A program made the position numbers and the translations under genes. DNA of 64,000 nt from Agrococcus sp. SGAir0287 (GTDB lineage Bacteria > Actinomycetota > Actinomycetes > Actinomycetales > Microbacteriaceae), in NCBI RefSeq assembly GCF_005484985.1, contig NZ_CP027942.1, positions 1 through 64,000 on the forward strand. Reading direction: 5' to 3'. Under the pieces are notes generated by a model. The model made no database searches and was not told the origin of the DNA. It saw only the letters and a list, made by a program, of their open reading frames with translations. This document shows, one piece after another, positions 1 through 12,861 of this stretch. Each line of letters opens with the position of its first letter. Position 1 is the stretch's first letter.

Positions 1-1332
1 GTCCGGGGATTCCTCGATCTCGTCGAGCCCCAGGGCACCATGGGATCCGTCCTCTACCTCGACGTCCCGAACGACCTGACGCGGGACATGATCGAGCAGC
101 GCCTCCGCATCCCCGTGACGGAGGCGCTTGTGGAGAACGCTGTGGACATCACGTCGTTCAAGATCGTCGTGAACCCCGAGCTCGAGCTCGGAGCGGCGCT
201 CGACGAGACGCCCGAGTCGCCCGCGCCGTACGTGCAGCATGAGGTGATCTCAGCGCCGACGGACGCCATGCGACCCGTCGCCGGCACGAGCAAGAGCGAG
301 TCGCGACTCAACCCGAAGTACGTCTTCGACAACTTCGTCATCGGCGGATCCAACCGGTTCGCGCACGCCGCCGCCCTCGCGGTCGCCGAGGCGCCGGCGA
401 AGGCCTACAACCCGCTGTTCATCTACGGCGAATCCGGGCTCGGCAAGACGCACCTCCTCCACGCCATCGGCCACTACGCCGAGAACATGTACCCGGGCAT
501 CCGCGTCCGGTACGTGTCGAGCGAGGAGTTCACGAATGACTTCATCAACTCGATCGCGAACAACCAGGGCCAGGCCTTCCAGGCCAGGTATCGCGAGGTC
601 GACGTCCTCCTCATCGACGACATCCAGTTCCTGCAGGGCAAGGAGTCGACGCAGGAGGCGTTCTTCCACACCTTCAACACGCTGCACGACCACGACAAGC
701 AGGTCGTGATCACGTCGGACGTGGCGCCGAAGCACCTCACGGGCTTCGAGGCCCGCATGGTGTCGCGCTTCGAGTGGGGGCTCATCACCGACGTGACGGC
801 GCCCGACCTCGAGACCCGCATCGCGATCCTGCGCAAGAAGGCGCTCGCCGAGCGCATGGATGCACCCGACGACATCCTCGAGCAGATCGCCGAGCGCGTG
901 ACGACGAACATCCGCGAGCTCGAGGGCACCCTCATCCGCGTCACGGCGTTCGCGAGCCTCAACCGCCTGCCTGTCACGATGGACCTCGCGCAGACGGTGC
1001 TGAAGGACCTCTTCGCGCAGTCGAGCGAGGTGGCGATCGGGCCGAGCGACATCATCACCCACACGGCGAGCTACTTCCAGCTCACCGAGGAGGACCTCTA
1101 CGGGTCGTCCCGGTCGCAGACGGTCGCGCTCGCGCGGCAGATCGCGATGTACCTCTGCCGTGAGATGACGAGCCTGTCGCTGCCGAAGATCGGGCAGCTG
1201 TTCGGCAACCGCGACCACACCACGGTGATGTACGCGAACAAGAAGATCGAGAAGCTCATGAAGGAGAAGCGCTCGGTCTACACGCAGGTGACGGAGCTCA
1301 CCGCGCGCATCAAGCAGTCGCCGGCGCGCTGA
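1..1332 (+). CDS. dnaA: Chromosomal replication initiator DnaA (5' end outside window)
   Basis: DnaA binds DnaA boxes at oriC and opens the duplex. The reading frame is open from base 1 and the first codons (VRGFLDLVEPQG) already read as domain I, so the true start lies roughly 30 codons upstream; the ATG at 40 is internal. The AAA+ domain follows, with Walker A GESGLGKT, Walker B VDVLLIDDIQF and the sensor regions, then the C-terminal DNA-binding domain with the DnaA signature GNRDHTTVMYA near the end. The protein ends in KQSPAR. It is first in the origin-proximal order and is followed by the long gap that precedes dnaN. Identification is certain; only the N-terminus is missing. Confidence 0.98.
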   Translation, partial: VRGFLDLVEPQGTMGSVLYLDVPNDLTRDMIEQRLRIPVTEALVENAVDITSFKIVVNPELELGAALDETPESPAPYVQHEVISAPTDAMRPVAGTSKSESRLNPKYVFDNFVIGGSNRFAHAAALAVAEAPAKAYNPLFIYGESGLGKTHLLHAIGHYAENMYPGIRVRYVSSEEFTNDFINSIANNQGQAFQARYREVDVLLIDDIQFLQGKESTQEAFFHTFNTLHDHDKQVVITSDVAPKHLTGFEARMVSRFEWGLITDVTAPDLETRIAILRKKALAERMDAPDDILEQIAERVTTNIRELEGTLIRVTAFASLNRLPVTMDLAQTVLKDLFAQSSEVAIGPSDIITHTASYFQLTEEDLYGSSRSQTVALARQIAMYLCREMTSLSLPKIGQLFGNRDHTTVMYANKKIEKLMKEKRSVYTQVTELTARIKQSPAR

Positions 1333-1960
1333 GGCGGCTGGGGCTCTGGGCTCCTCTCCTCCTCCCGCGTTCTCTCGGGGCGTGCCGGTGCACGGCGTGC
1401 TCGCGGTGGCTCGGGTCTCGTGACGCGAAGGCGCTGCGCGCCTGCGCTCCTCGACCAGCTGGTGGGCGCCGCTCCCGTCGCAGCTGGTCGAGGAGCGCGC
1501 GAGCGCCAGCGAGCACGCGTCACGAGACCCGAGCCACCGCCACGACGTCGAGGCTCGACGACGCTGGGCGCCTCGAAGCACTCCTCGCCCGCACGCGCGT
1601 CCCCGCTCGCACGAATGACACGAATCCGTGGGTGTGGACTTCGTGTTGGCAGGGATGTGCGACGCGCCGGATCCGGTGTGGACAAGTCGGAGGTCGGCTG
1701 TGGAATGGCATTCCTGTCATTCGATCGGCTCCGCACAGCTCGCCTCGATCGACGCACAGGCGCTCCACATCTCACAAGGGTGTAGTTCCGTTGGGACGAC
1801 GAGGATGCTGGCATCCATCCACAGATCGCACACGCGTTATCTCCATTGAGGACAGAGATGTCATGCCACCGCCCGATGACCCTCGCCGCTCGGCTCGGCG
1901 CCGAGGCAGCGACCCCGGATCGCATGACATGATGACCGGGCTGGATCGAAGGAGTACGCC
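1333..1960. other. Candidate oriC, dnaA-dnaN intergenic region
   Basis: This 628-bp gap sits where oriC lies in Actinobacteria. One perfect actinobacterial DnaA box (TGTGGACAA) is at 1677-1685. Looser matches are at 1633-1641 (TGTGGACTT), 1815-1823 (CCATCCACA) and 1837-1845 (TTATCTCCA). The left part is occupied by a long inverted repeat (1403-1540). No strongly AT-rich unwinding element stands out, although 1690-1860 is the least GC-rich stretch. No coding ORF is convincing here. The dnaN ribosome-binding site GAAGGAG is at 1948-1954. The origin assignment rests mainly on position, since the box count is low. Confidence 0.6.
1403..1540. repeat. Long inverted repeat downstream of dnaA
   Basis: Two perfect 25-nt arms (1403-1427 and 1516-1540) enclose two further perfect 18-nt arms (1444-1461 and 1481-1498), giving a near-continuous cruciform or hairpin of 138 nt with a 19-nt loop. 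It starts about 70 bp after the dnaA stop. It could terminate dnaA transcription or be a palindromic dispersed element; a related half copy lies at 9336-9384. Confidence 0.85.
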
Positions 1961-3103
1961 GTGAGGTTCGTCATCCACCGGGATGTCTTCGCAGAGGCCG
2001 TGTCGTTCGCGGTGAAGCTGCTGCCGCAGCGCTCGACGCTGCCCATCCTCACCGGCGTGCGCATCGAGGCGACAGCGGGCACCGTGACGCTCTCGACGTT
2101 CGACTACGAGGTGTCGGCGACGACGTCCGTGCAGGCCGACGTCGAGACCGAGGGCACCGTGCTCGTCTCCGGCCGCCTGCTCAGCGACATCGCGGGCCGG
2201 CTGCCGCAGCGCGAGATCGTGGTCGAGGAGGCCGACGGCATCGTGCGCGTGCAGTGCGGCTCGGCCAAGTTCACGCTGCTGAAGATGCCGATCGAGGAGT
2301 ACCCGACCCTGCCCGAGGTCTCCGGCCGCACGGGCGTCGTGCCCGGCGCCGACTTCGCCGAGGCCGTGCAGCAGGTCGCCGTCGCGGCGTCGCGCGAGGA
2401 CGTGACCCCCGTCATCACCGGCGTGCAGCTCGAGGCGACGGGCACCTCCCTGTCGCTCATCGCCACCGATCGCTACCGCGTCTCCGTGCGCAGCATCCCG
2501 TGGGATGCGGGCGACGACGCGGAGGCGCTCACGGCGCTCGTGCCGGCGCGCACGATCTCGGAGGTCGGTCGCACCTTCGGCTCGGCGGCGCAGATCTCCA
2601 TCACGATGTCCGAGCCGGGCGACCGGCAGCAGATCGCGTTCTCGGCGGGCGACAAGACCGTCACGAGCCTGCTCATCAAGGGCAACTACCCGCCGGTCCG
2701 CCGCCTCTTCCCCACGGAGACGCCGCACCACGCCGTGCTGAACACCGCCGAGCTCGTCGAGGCGACGCGTCGCGTGCAGCTCGTGCTCGAGCGCGAGGCT
2801 GCGCTGCGCTGCACCTTCGAGGAGGGGCAGGTCACGCTCGAGGCCATCGGCTCCGAGCAGGCGCAGGCGCAGGAGTCGGTCGACGCCGTGCTCACGGGCG
2901 AGGACATCGTGCTGTCGATCAAGCCGCAGTTCCTGCTCGACGGGCTCGGTGCGACGCACTCGGAGTTCGTGCGGGTCGCCTTCACGCGCTCGGAGACGAC
3001 GAACAAGCCCGGCCCGATGCTCATCACCGGCCAGACCTCGCGCGACGACGCGGAGGCGACGAGCTTCCAGTACCTGCTGCAGCCCAACCTGCTGCTTCGC
3101 TGA
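1961..3103 (+). CDS. dnaN: DNA polymerase III beta subunit (sliding clamp)
   Basis: The 380-residue product has the length and three-domain organisation of bacterial beta clamps. It begins MRFVIHRDVFAEAVSFAVKL and contains the typical segments LPILTGVRIEA, VTPVITGVQLEA and IATDRYRV. It tethers polymerase III to DNA and is a docking platform for replication and repair proteins. The GTG start at 1961 is preceded by GAAGGAG at 1948-1954. It follows the candidate oriC, and gnd begins only 11 bp after its stop, so the two are probably co-transcribed. Confidence 0.97.
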   Translation: MRFVIHRDVFAEAVSFAVKLLPQRSTLPILTGVRIEATAGTVTLSTFDYEVSATTSVQADVETEGTVLVSGRLLSDIAGRLPQREIVVEEADGIVRVQCGSAKFTLLKMPIEEYPTLPEVSGRTGVVPGADFAEAVQQVAVAASREDVTPVITGVQLEATGTSLSLIATDRYRVSVRSIPWDAGDDAEALTALVPARTISEVGRTFGSAAQISITMSEPGDRQQIAFSAGDKTVTSLLIKGNYPPVRRLFPTETPHHAVLNTAELVEATRRVQLVLEREAALRCTFEEGQVTLEAIGSEQAQAQESVDAVLTGEDIVLSIKPQFLLDGLGATHSEFVRVAFTRSETTNKPGPMLITGQTSRDDAEATSFQYLLQPNLLLR

Positions 3104-3114
3104 TCGGAGTCGAC

Positions 3115-4002
3115 ATGACGCAGCTCGGCCTCATCGGTCTCGGCAAGATGGGCGGCAACATGCGCGATCGCGTGCGTGCCGCCGGCATCGAGGTCGTGGG
3201 CTACGACCGCAATCCCGACGTGAGCGACGTCGCGACCGTCGAGGAGCTCGTCTCGTCCCTCGCAGCGCCGCGCACCGTGTGGGTCATGGTGCCCGCGGGC
3301 GAGATCACCTCGTCTGTCGTCGCCGACCTCGCCGAGCGCCTCGAGCCGGGCGATCTCGTCATCGACGGCGGCAACTCGCGCTTCACCGAGGACGAGCGCC
3401 ATGCGGCGATGCTCGACGAGCGCGGCATCCGCTTCCTCGACGTCGGCGTCTCGGGCGGCATCTGGGGCCTCGAGAACGGCTACGGCCTCATGGTCGGCGG
3501 CGACGAGGCCGACGTCGAGCGCACCATGCCGATCTTCGACGCCCTCCGCCCCGACGGCCCCCGCGAGGAGGGCTTCGTGCACGCCGGCGGCGTCGGCGCC
3601 GGCCACTACGTGAAGATGGTGCACAACGGCATCGAGTACGGCCTCATGCAGGCGTACGCGGAGGGCTTCGAGCTGCTCGAGGCGTCGCCGATCGTGTCGA
3701 ACGTGCCCGGGTCGTTCAAGGCGTGGCAGCGCGGCACCGTCATCCGCTCCTGGCTCCTCGACCTCATGGTGCGCGCGCTCGACGCCGACGACGACCTCTC
3801 GGACATCGAGGGCTACGTCGACGACTCCGGCGAGGGCCGCTGGACCGTCGAGGAGGCGATCGCGAACGCCGTGCCGCTGCCGGTGATCTCAGCGGCGCTC
3901 TTCGCACGCTTCGAGTCGCGTCAGGACGACAGCCCGGCGATGAAGGCCGTCGCGGCGCTGCGCAACCAGTTCGGCGGCCACGCGGTCAAGCCGGCGGAGT
4001 GA
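3115..4002 (+). CDS. gnd: 6-phosphogluconate dehydrogenase, decarboxylating (short form)
   Basis: This 295-residue enzyme oxidatively decarboxylates 6-phosphogluconate to ribulose 5-phosphate. The N-terminal Rossmann motif GLIGLGKMGGNM, the segment VIDGGNSRFT and the substrate/catalytic motif HYVKMVHNGIEYG are all present. It is much shorter than the roughly 470-residue classical enzyme, as expected for the short YqeC/GndA-type clade that is standard between dnaN and recF in Actinobacteria. The start is 11 bp after dnaN and the stop is 13 bp before recF, consistent with one transcript. Cofactor preference (NAD or NADP) cannot be read with certainty. Confidence 0.95.
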   Translation: MTQLGLIGLGKMGGNMRDRVRAAGIEVVGYDRNPDVSDVATVEELVSSLAAPRTVWVMVPAGEITSSVVADLAERLEPGDLVIDGGNSRFTEDERHAAMLDERGIRFLDVGVSGGIWGLENGYGLMVGGDEADVERTMPIFDALRPDGPREEGFVHAGGVGAGHYVKMVHNGIEYGLMQAYAEGFELLEASPIVSNVPGSFKAWQRGTVIRSWLLDLMVRALDADDDLSDIEGYVDDSGEGRWTVEEAIANAVPLPVISAALFARFESRQDDSPAMKAVAALRNQFGGHAVKPAE

Positions 4003-4015
4003 GCATGGCGGCGCC

Positions 4016-5137
4016 ATGCACGTGAGCCGCCTCCAGCTGCAGGACTTCCGCAACTACGAGCGCGCGGTCGTCGACCTCGAGCCGGGCGTGACGCTGCTCA
4101 TCGGTCGCAACGGGCAGGGCAAGACGAACCTCGTCGAGGCGCTCGTGGTCGCCGCGACGGGGTCGAGCCATCGCGTGAGCCACGACGCCGCGCTCGTGCG
4201 CGCCGGGCAGGAGCAGGCGTACGTCCGCACGAGCCTCACGAACGGCGAGCGCACGATCGGCGTCGACCTGCAGATCCAGGCGAAGGGCTCGAACAAGGCG
4301 CAGGCCTCCGGGCATCCCGTGCGCATGAGCGAGCTGCCGCGCTACCTGCGCACCGTGCTCTTCAGTCCCGAGGACCTCGCGCTCGTGCGCGGGGATCCCG
4401 GCGGCCGCCGACGGATGCTCGACCAGCTCATCGTGCAGCGCAGCCCCAGGATGGGAGCCGTGATGAGCGATCTCGAGCGCGTGCTGCGGCAGCGCTCGAG
4501 CCTCCTGAAGTCGGCGCGTGCGCAGCGACTGCGGCCCGACGACCTCACGACGCTCGACGTGTGGGACGAGCGGCTCGTCGCGCTCGGCCTCGAGGTCGAG
4601 CGCGCACGGGCGGCGCTCGTCGACGAGCTGCAGCCGCATGTCGCGGCGGCATACCGCACGGTCGCCGGCGACGAGCACGACACCGAGATCCGCCTCGTCA
4701 CCGAGGTGCCGGACGACGAGACGGCCTACGCCGAGGCGCTGCGGGTCCGGCGACGCGAGGAGCTCGATCGCGGCGTCAGCCTGCTCGGACCGCATCGCGA
4801 CGACCTCGACCTCGACCTCGGCGGCCTGCTCGCCCGGCACTACGCGAGCCACGGGGAGTCGTGGTCGTACGCGCTCGCGCTGCGCCTCGCCGCCGCCGAG
4901 CTCATCCGGCACGATGCCGCCGGCGACCCGGTGGTCATCCTCGACGACGTCTTCGCCGAGCTCGACGCGGGCCGCCGCGAGCGGCTCGCCGAGGCGGTCT
5001 CGGGGTTCGAGCAGGTGCTCATCACGGCCGCGGTGGACGACGACGTGCCCGACGTGCTGGCGGGCCGACGCATCCGCATCGCCGCGGGCGTCGTGGTGGA
5101 GGACAGCGCCGCGCCGTCGGGGGAGGAGGCGTCGTGA
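4016..5137 (+). CDS. recF: DNA replication and repair protein RecF
   Basis: RecF is an SMC/ABC-like ATPase that acts with RecO and RecR to load RecA at single-strand gaps and stalled forks. The 373-residue protein starts MHVSRLQLQDFRNY, carries Walker A GRNGQGKTN near residue 35, and has the C-terminal Walker B region VVILDDVFAELDAGRRERL. Length and context match the family. Its stop overlaps the GTG start of the next gene (GTGA), which implies translational coupling with the DciA-like protein. Confidence 0.97.
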   Translation: MHVSRLQLQDFRNYERAVVDLEPGVTLLIGRNGQGKTNLVEALVVAATGSSHRVSHDAALVRAGQEQAYVRTSLTNGERTIGVDLQIQAKGSNKAQASGHPVRMSELPRYLRTVLFSPEDLALVRGDPGGRRRMLDQLIVQRSPRMGAVMSDLERVLRQRSSLLKSARAQRLRPDDLTTLDVWDERLVALGLEVERARAALVDELQPHVAAAYRTVAGDEHDTEIRLVTEVPDDETAYAEALRVRRREELDRGVSLLGPHRDDLDLDLGGLLARHYASHGESWSYALALRLAAAELIRHDAAGDPVVILDDVFAELDAGRRERLAEAVSGFEQVLITAAVDDDVPDVLAGRRIRIAAGVVVEDSAAPSGEEAS

Positions 5138-5631
5138 AGGATCTCGACGCCGACCGCGACGAGCCCGAGCGCGTCTGGATGCGCATCCGGGCGCGCTTCG
5201 GGGACCCCGCGATCACGACGAGGGACGGCCGCCGCCGCACGCGCCGTGCCGCGGCATCCGAGCCGTTCACCGCCGGACGCGACCCCGTAGGCCTGGGCGG
5301 CGTGCTCGACGGGCTCGTCGCCGACGCCGGATGGCAGGGCGAGATGGCGCAGGGCGGCGTGCTCGCCGAGTGGCCGCGCATCGTCGGGCCCGAGATCGCC
5401 GACAAGACGACCCCCGAGGGCATCGCGGAGGGATTGCTCGTCGTGCGCTGCGTCTCGACCGCGTGGGAGCAGCAGATGCGACTCATGCGCGCCGACATCG
5501 CCTCGCGCATCATCGCGGCCTTCCCCGACGCAGGCATCGTCGGCATCCGCTTCGTCGGCCCGCAGCAGCACTCGTTCCTGCGCGGTCCGCGCACCGTGCG
5601 CGGGCGCGGCCCGCGCGACACCTGGGGCTGA
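5134..5631 (+). CDS. DciA-like DUF721 protein (probable replicative helicase loader/partner)
   Basis: The product is about 165 residues: a polar, Arg-rich N-terminus followed by the DUF721 core (LAEWPRIVGPEIADKTTPEG, then VRCVSTAWEQQMRLM) and a basic tail. DUF721 proteins downstream of recF in Actinobacteria belong to the DciA family, which loads or operates with the DnaB helicase in bacteria lacking DnaC or DnaI. The GTG start at 5134 overlaps the recF stop. Family assignment is firm; the loader role is inferred from the family. Confidence 0.88.
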   Translation: MKDLDADRDEPERVWMRIRARFGDPAITTRDGRRRTRRAAASEPFTAGRDPVGLGGVLDGLVADAGWQGEMAQGGVLAEWPRIVGPEIADKTTPEGIAEGLLVVRCVSTAWEQQMRLMRADIASRIIAAFPDAGIVGIRFVGPQQHSFLRGPRTVRGRGPRDTWG

Positions 5632-5695
5632 CGCCCGTCCGTAGGCTCGTACCGGCCCGACCGGGCCATCGCATCCAACGCCCGAGGAGATCACC

Positions 5696-7105
5696 GTGCA
5701 CGTCGACGAGCTGCTGGCCGGCGCCCCCGCGCCCCTCACGATCGCCGCCGCCGAGGTCGCGGCTGCGATCGATCCCGCGCTCGTGCAGATCGTGCTCGAC
5801 GACGACCCGACCGGCACGCAGTCCGTCGCGGACCTGCCCGTGCTCACGCGCTGGGAGGCCGAGGACCTCGATTGGGCGCTCGCGACCGGCGCACCGGCCG
5901 TCTACGTGCTCACGAACACGCGCTCGCTCGACGAGGCGGACGCTGCGGACCGGAACCGCGAGGTCGTGGCGGTCGCGCTCGCCGCAGCCGAGCGCGCCGG
6001 TCGACGCGCGGCGTTCGTCAGCCGCGGCGACTCGACGCTGCGCGGGCACTTCCCGCTCGAGACCGACGTGCTGCGCGAGGCGATCGTCGCGGGCGGCGGT
6101 GCAGAGCCGGCCCTCACGGTGCTCGTGCCCGCCTTTCCCGATGCCGGCCGCATCACCGTCGGCGGCGTGCACCACTGGGTCGTCGACGGCGAGGCGACGC
6201 CCGTGGGCGAGACGGCCTTCGCGGGCGATCCGACCTTCGGCTTCCGCTCGTCGGACCTGCGCGACTGGGTCGAGGAGAAGACCGGCGGGAGGATCCGTCG
6301 CGACGACGTCGTCGCGCTCACGCTCGACGTCATCCGCGCTGGCACCGCGGCGGTGCTCGAGGTGCTGCGACCGCTGCCCGTCGGCACGGTCGTCGTCGTC
6401 GACGTCGTCGACGAGGCGGACATGCGGCAGGTCGCGCTCGCGCTCCACGCGCTCGATCGGGAGGGTGCGAGCGCGCTGCTGCGCGTCGGCCCGCCCTACC
6501 CGCGCGCGCACATCGGCCAGGAGATCGCCGAGCCGGTCCGCGCCGCCGACGTCGCGTTCGCGAACGACCGCGGCGGGCTCGTCGTCGTCGGCAGCCACGT
6601 GCCGCTCACGACCCGCCAGCTCGAGACGTTGCGTGCCGAGCGACCCGAGACGGCGACGATCGAGCTCGACGTGCGCGCCCTCATCGGCGCCGAGCGCGAC
6701 GCGCACCTCGCCGAGCGCACCGCCGCCGTCGCGCGGGCCATCGAGGATGGCACCGTCATCGTGCACACGACCCGCGAGCGCATCGACGGCGCCGACGGCG
6801 ATGCGAGCCTCGAGATCGCGCGCCGCGTCTCGTCGGGCGTCGTCGAGCTCGTGCAGCGCGTGCTCGAGGCGGCGCCGCCGCGGTTCGTCGTCGCGAAGGG
6901 CGGCATCACCTCGAGCGACGTCGCGTCGGAGGCGCTGCGCATCCGCAGGGCGCGCGTCGTCGGCCCGATGCTGCCCGGCATCGTGTCGCTGTGGCAGCCC
7001 GACGGCGGCCCGGCCGACGGCATCCCCTACGTGGTCTTCGCCGGCAACGTCGGCGACGCCGACTCGCTCGCCCGAGTCGTCGCGACGCTCGCCGACCGCC
7101 CCTGA
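5696..7105 (+). CDS. Four-carbon acid sugar kinase family protein (DUF1537)
   Basis: The 469-residue protein has the two-domain layout of DUF1537 kinases (OtnK/DtnK/LtnK), which phosphorylate four-carbon sugar acids such as erythronate or threonate. The N-terminal family motif DDDPTGTQS appears near residue 40 and FVSRGDSTLRGHFPLE near 105. The C-terminal part carries KGGITSSDVASEAL and ends with a Gly-rich nucleotide-binding region. The GTG start at 5696 is preceded by GAGGAGA. It lies between the DciA-like gene and gyrB, where related genomes usually have none, and none of the usual partner dehydrogenase or aldolase genes is nearby. The substrate is unknown. Confidence 0.88.
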   Translation: MHVDELLAGAPAPLTIAAAEVAAAIDPALVQIVLDDDPTGTQSVADLPVLTRWEAEDLDWALATGAPAVYVLTNTRSLDEADAADRNREVVAVALAAAERAGRRAAFVSRGDSTLRGHFPLETDVLREAIVAGGGAEPALTVLVPAFPDAGRITVGGVHHWVVDGEATPVGETAFAGDPTFGFRSSDLRDWVEEKTGGRIRRDDVVALTLDVIRAGTAAVLEVLRPLPVGTVVVVDVVDEADMRQVALALHALDREGASALLRVGPPYPRAHIGQEIAEPVRAADVAFANDRGGLVVVGSHVPLTTRQLETLRAERPETATIELDVRALIGAERDAHLAERTAAVARAIEDGTVIVHTTRERIDGADGDASLEIARRVSSGVVELVQRVLEAAPPRFVVAKGGITSSDVASEALRIRRARVVGPMLPGIVSLWQPDGGPADGIPYVVFAGNVGDADSLARVVATLADRP

Positions 7106-7238
7106 GCCGTCCCACGGCAGCCTTCGCACGGCTCGGACGCCTGCGCCCCGCAGGCGTCGCGCTCGCGCATCGGTTCCGCCCTGCGCGAGATCGGCCTACG
7201 GACGGCCCGGCGACCGCAGCAGCCCCATAGATACAAGG

Positions 7239-9335
<2,097 letters not shown>

Positions 9336-9384
9336 GGTCGAGGAGGCCGCGAGCGCAGCGAGCAGCCGTCGCGAGACCCGCCCA
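9336..9384. repeat. Half copy of the dnaA-dnaN palindromic repeat
   Basis: The stretch reads GGTCGAGGAG, then a CGAGCGC-AGCGAGCA core, then CGAGACCCG. By eye this is about 80% similar, in the same order, to the right half of the inverted repeat at 1481-1534. It lies directly after the gyrB hairpin in the gyrB-gyrA gap. Confidence 0.6.
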
Positions 9385-9450
9385 GCGAGACCCCGACCCC
9401 TCCCTCACCTGACGCAGACGAATCCAGCCACACACGAGAGCTGACACCCG

Positions 9451-12107
<2,657 letters not shown>

Positions 12108-12111
<4 letters not shown>

Positions 12112-12509
12112 GCATCGCGGAGCGCCTGCAGGGCAAGGGCCCCAAGCGATCGGGTGGCAAGCAGGTGCGCCTGCGGCTCGTCTGGATCGACTTCTGGTCG
12201 GCGCTGAAGCTCTCGGCGATCGTCGGCGTCATCGCCGGCATCGTGCTGCTCGTCGTCTCGTTCGTGCTGTGGTCGCTGCTGAACCTGCTGGGGCTCTTCG
12301 GCCGCATCGACGAGACCCTCAGCGACATCCTCGGCGAGTCCTTCACCGTCATGGACTACCTGTCGCTGCCCCAGGTGCTGCTCTTCACGGTGATCGTCGC
12401 CCTGCTGAACTTCGTCGTCATCACGGTGCTCGGCGCCGTGTTCGCGACGCTGTACAACCTGTCGGTGCGGTTCACGGGCGGCCTGCTCGTGGGCTACGCG
12501 AACCAGTAG
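12108..12509 (+). CDS. DUF3566 membrane protein
   Basis: A 133-residue protein with a basic cytoplasmic N-terminus ([13 protein letters not shown]), two hydrophobic segments at about 34-58 and 88-116, and a short C-terminus. It matches the DUF3566 family found directly after gyrA in Actinobacteria (position of Rv0007). The function is not established; the conserved linkage suggests an envelope- or division-related role. The ATG overlaps the gyrA stop (ATGA), so it is translationally coupled. Confidence 0.88.
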
Positions 12510-12576
12510 GTCGCGCACGGCAGCAGGGCGTGCGTCGGCACGCCGTGCGCATGGTAGTGTCGTTGATCGTGCGCGC

Positions 12577-12653
12577 GGGGCTATAGCTCAGGCGGTTAGA
12601 GCGCTTCGCTGATAACGAAGAGGTCCATGGTTCGAGTCCATGTAGCCCCACCA
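12577..12653 (+). tRNA. tRNA-Ile (GAT)
   Basis: Cloverleaf with acceptor GGGGCTA/TAGCCCC, D-loop AGCTCAGGCGGTTAGAG, and anticodon stem CTTCG/CGAAG around loop CTGATAA (anticodon GAT). The T-arm carries GGTTCGAGTCC. The 3' CCA is encoded at 12651-12653. A likely -10 (TAGTGT) is at 12555-12560. Confidence 0.98.
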
Positions 12654-12664
12654 CGCGCCACACT

Positions 12665-12737
12665 GGGGCCTTAGCTCAGTTGGTAGAGCGCCTGCTTTGC
12701 AAGCAGGATGTCGGGAGTTCGATTCTCCCAGGCTCCA
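12665..12737 (+). tRNA. tRNA-Ala (TGC)
   Basis: Acceptor GGGGCCT/AGGCTCC, D-arm AGCTCAGTTGGTAGAGC, and anticodon stem CCTGC/GCAGG around TTTGCAA (anticodon TGC). The T-arm carries AGTTCGATTCT. CCA is not encoded after the discriminator A. It lies 11 bp after tRNA-Ile and is probably in the same transcript, the usual Ile-Ala pair after gyrA. Confidence 0.98.
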
Positions 12738-12861
12738 CCCTCGAACCCCGTCCGATGCGGACGGGGTTCTTCGCGTCGCGTGCGGATTGCGCGTCGGGCC
12801 GCGACCGGTCAGGATCGGAGTCGTCGGCGTCGCCTCTGCCTCCGGCGCGAAGGGGGTCGCC

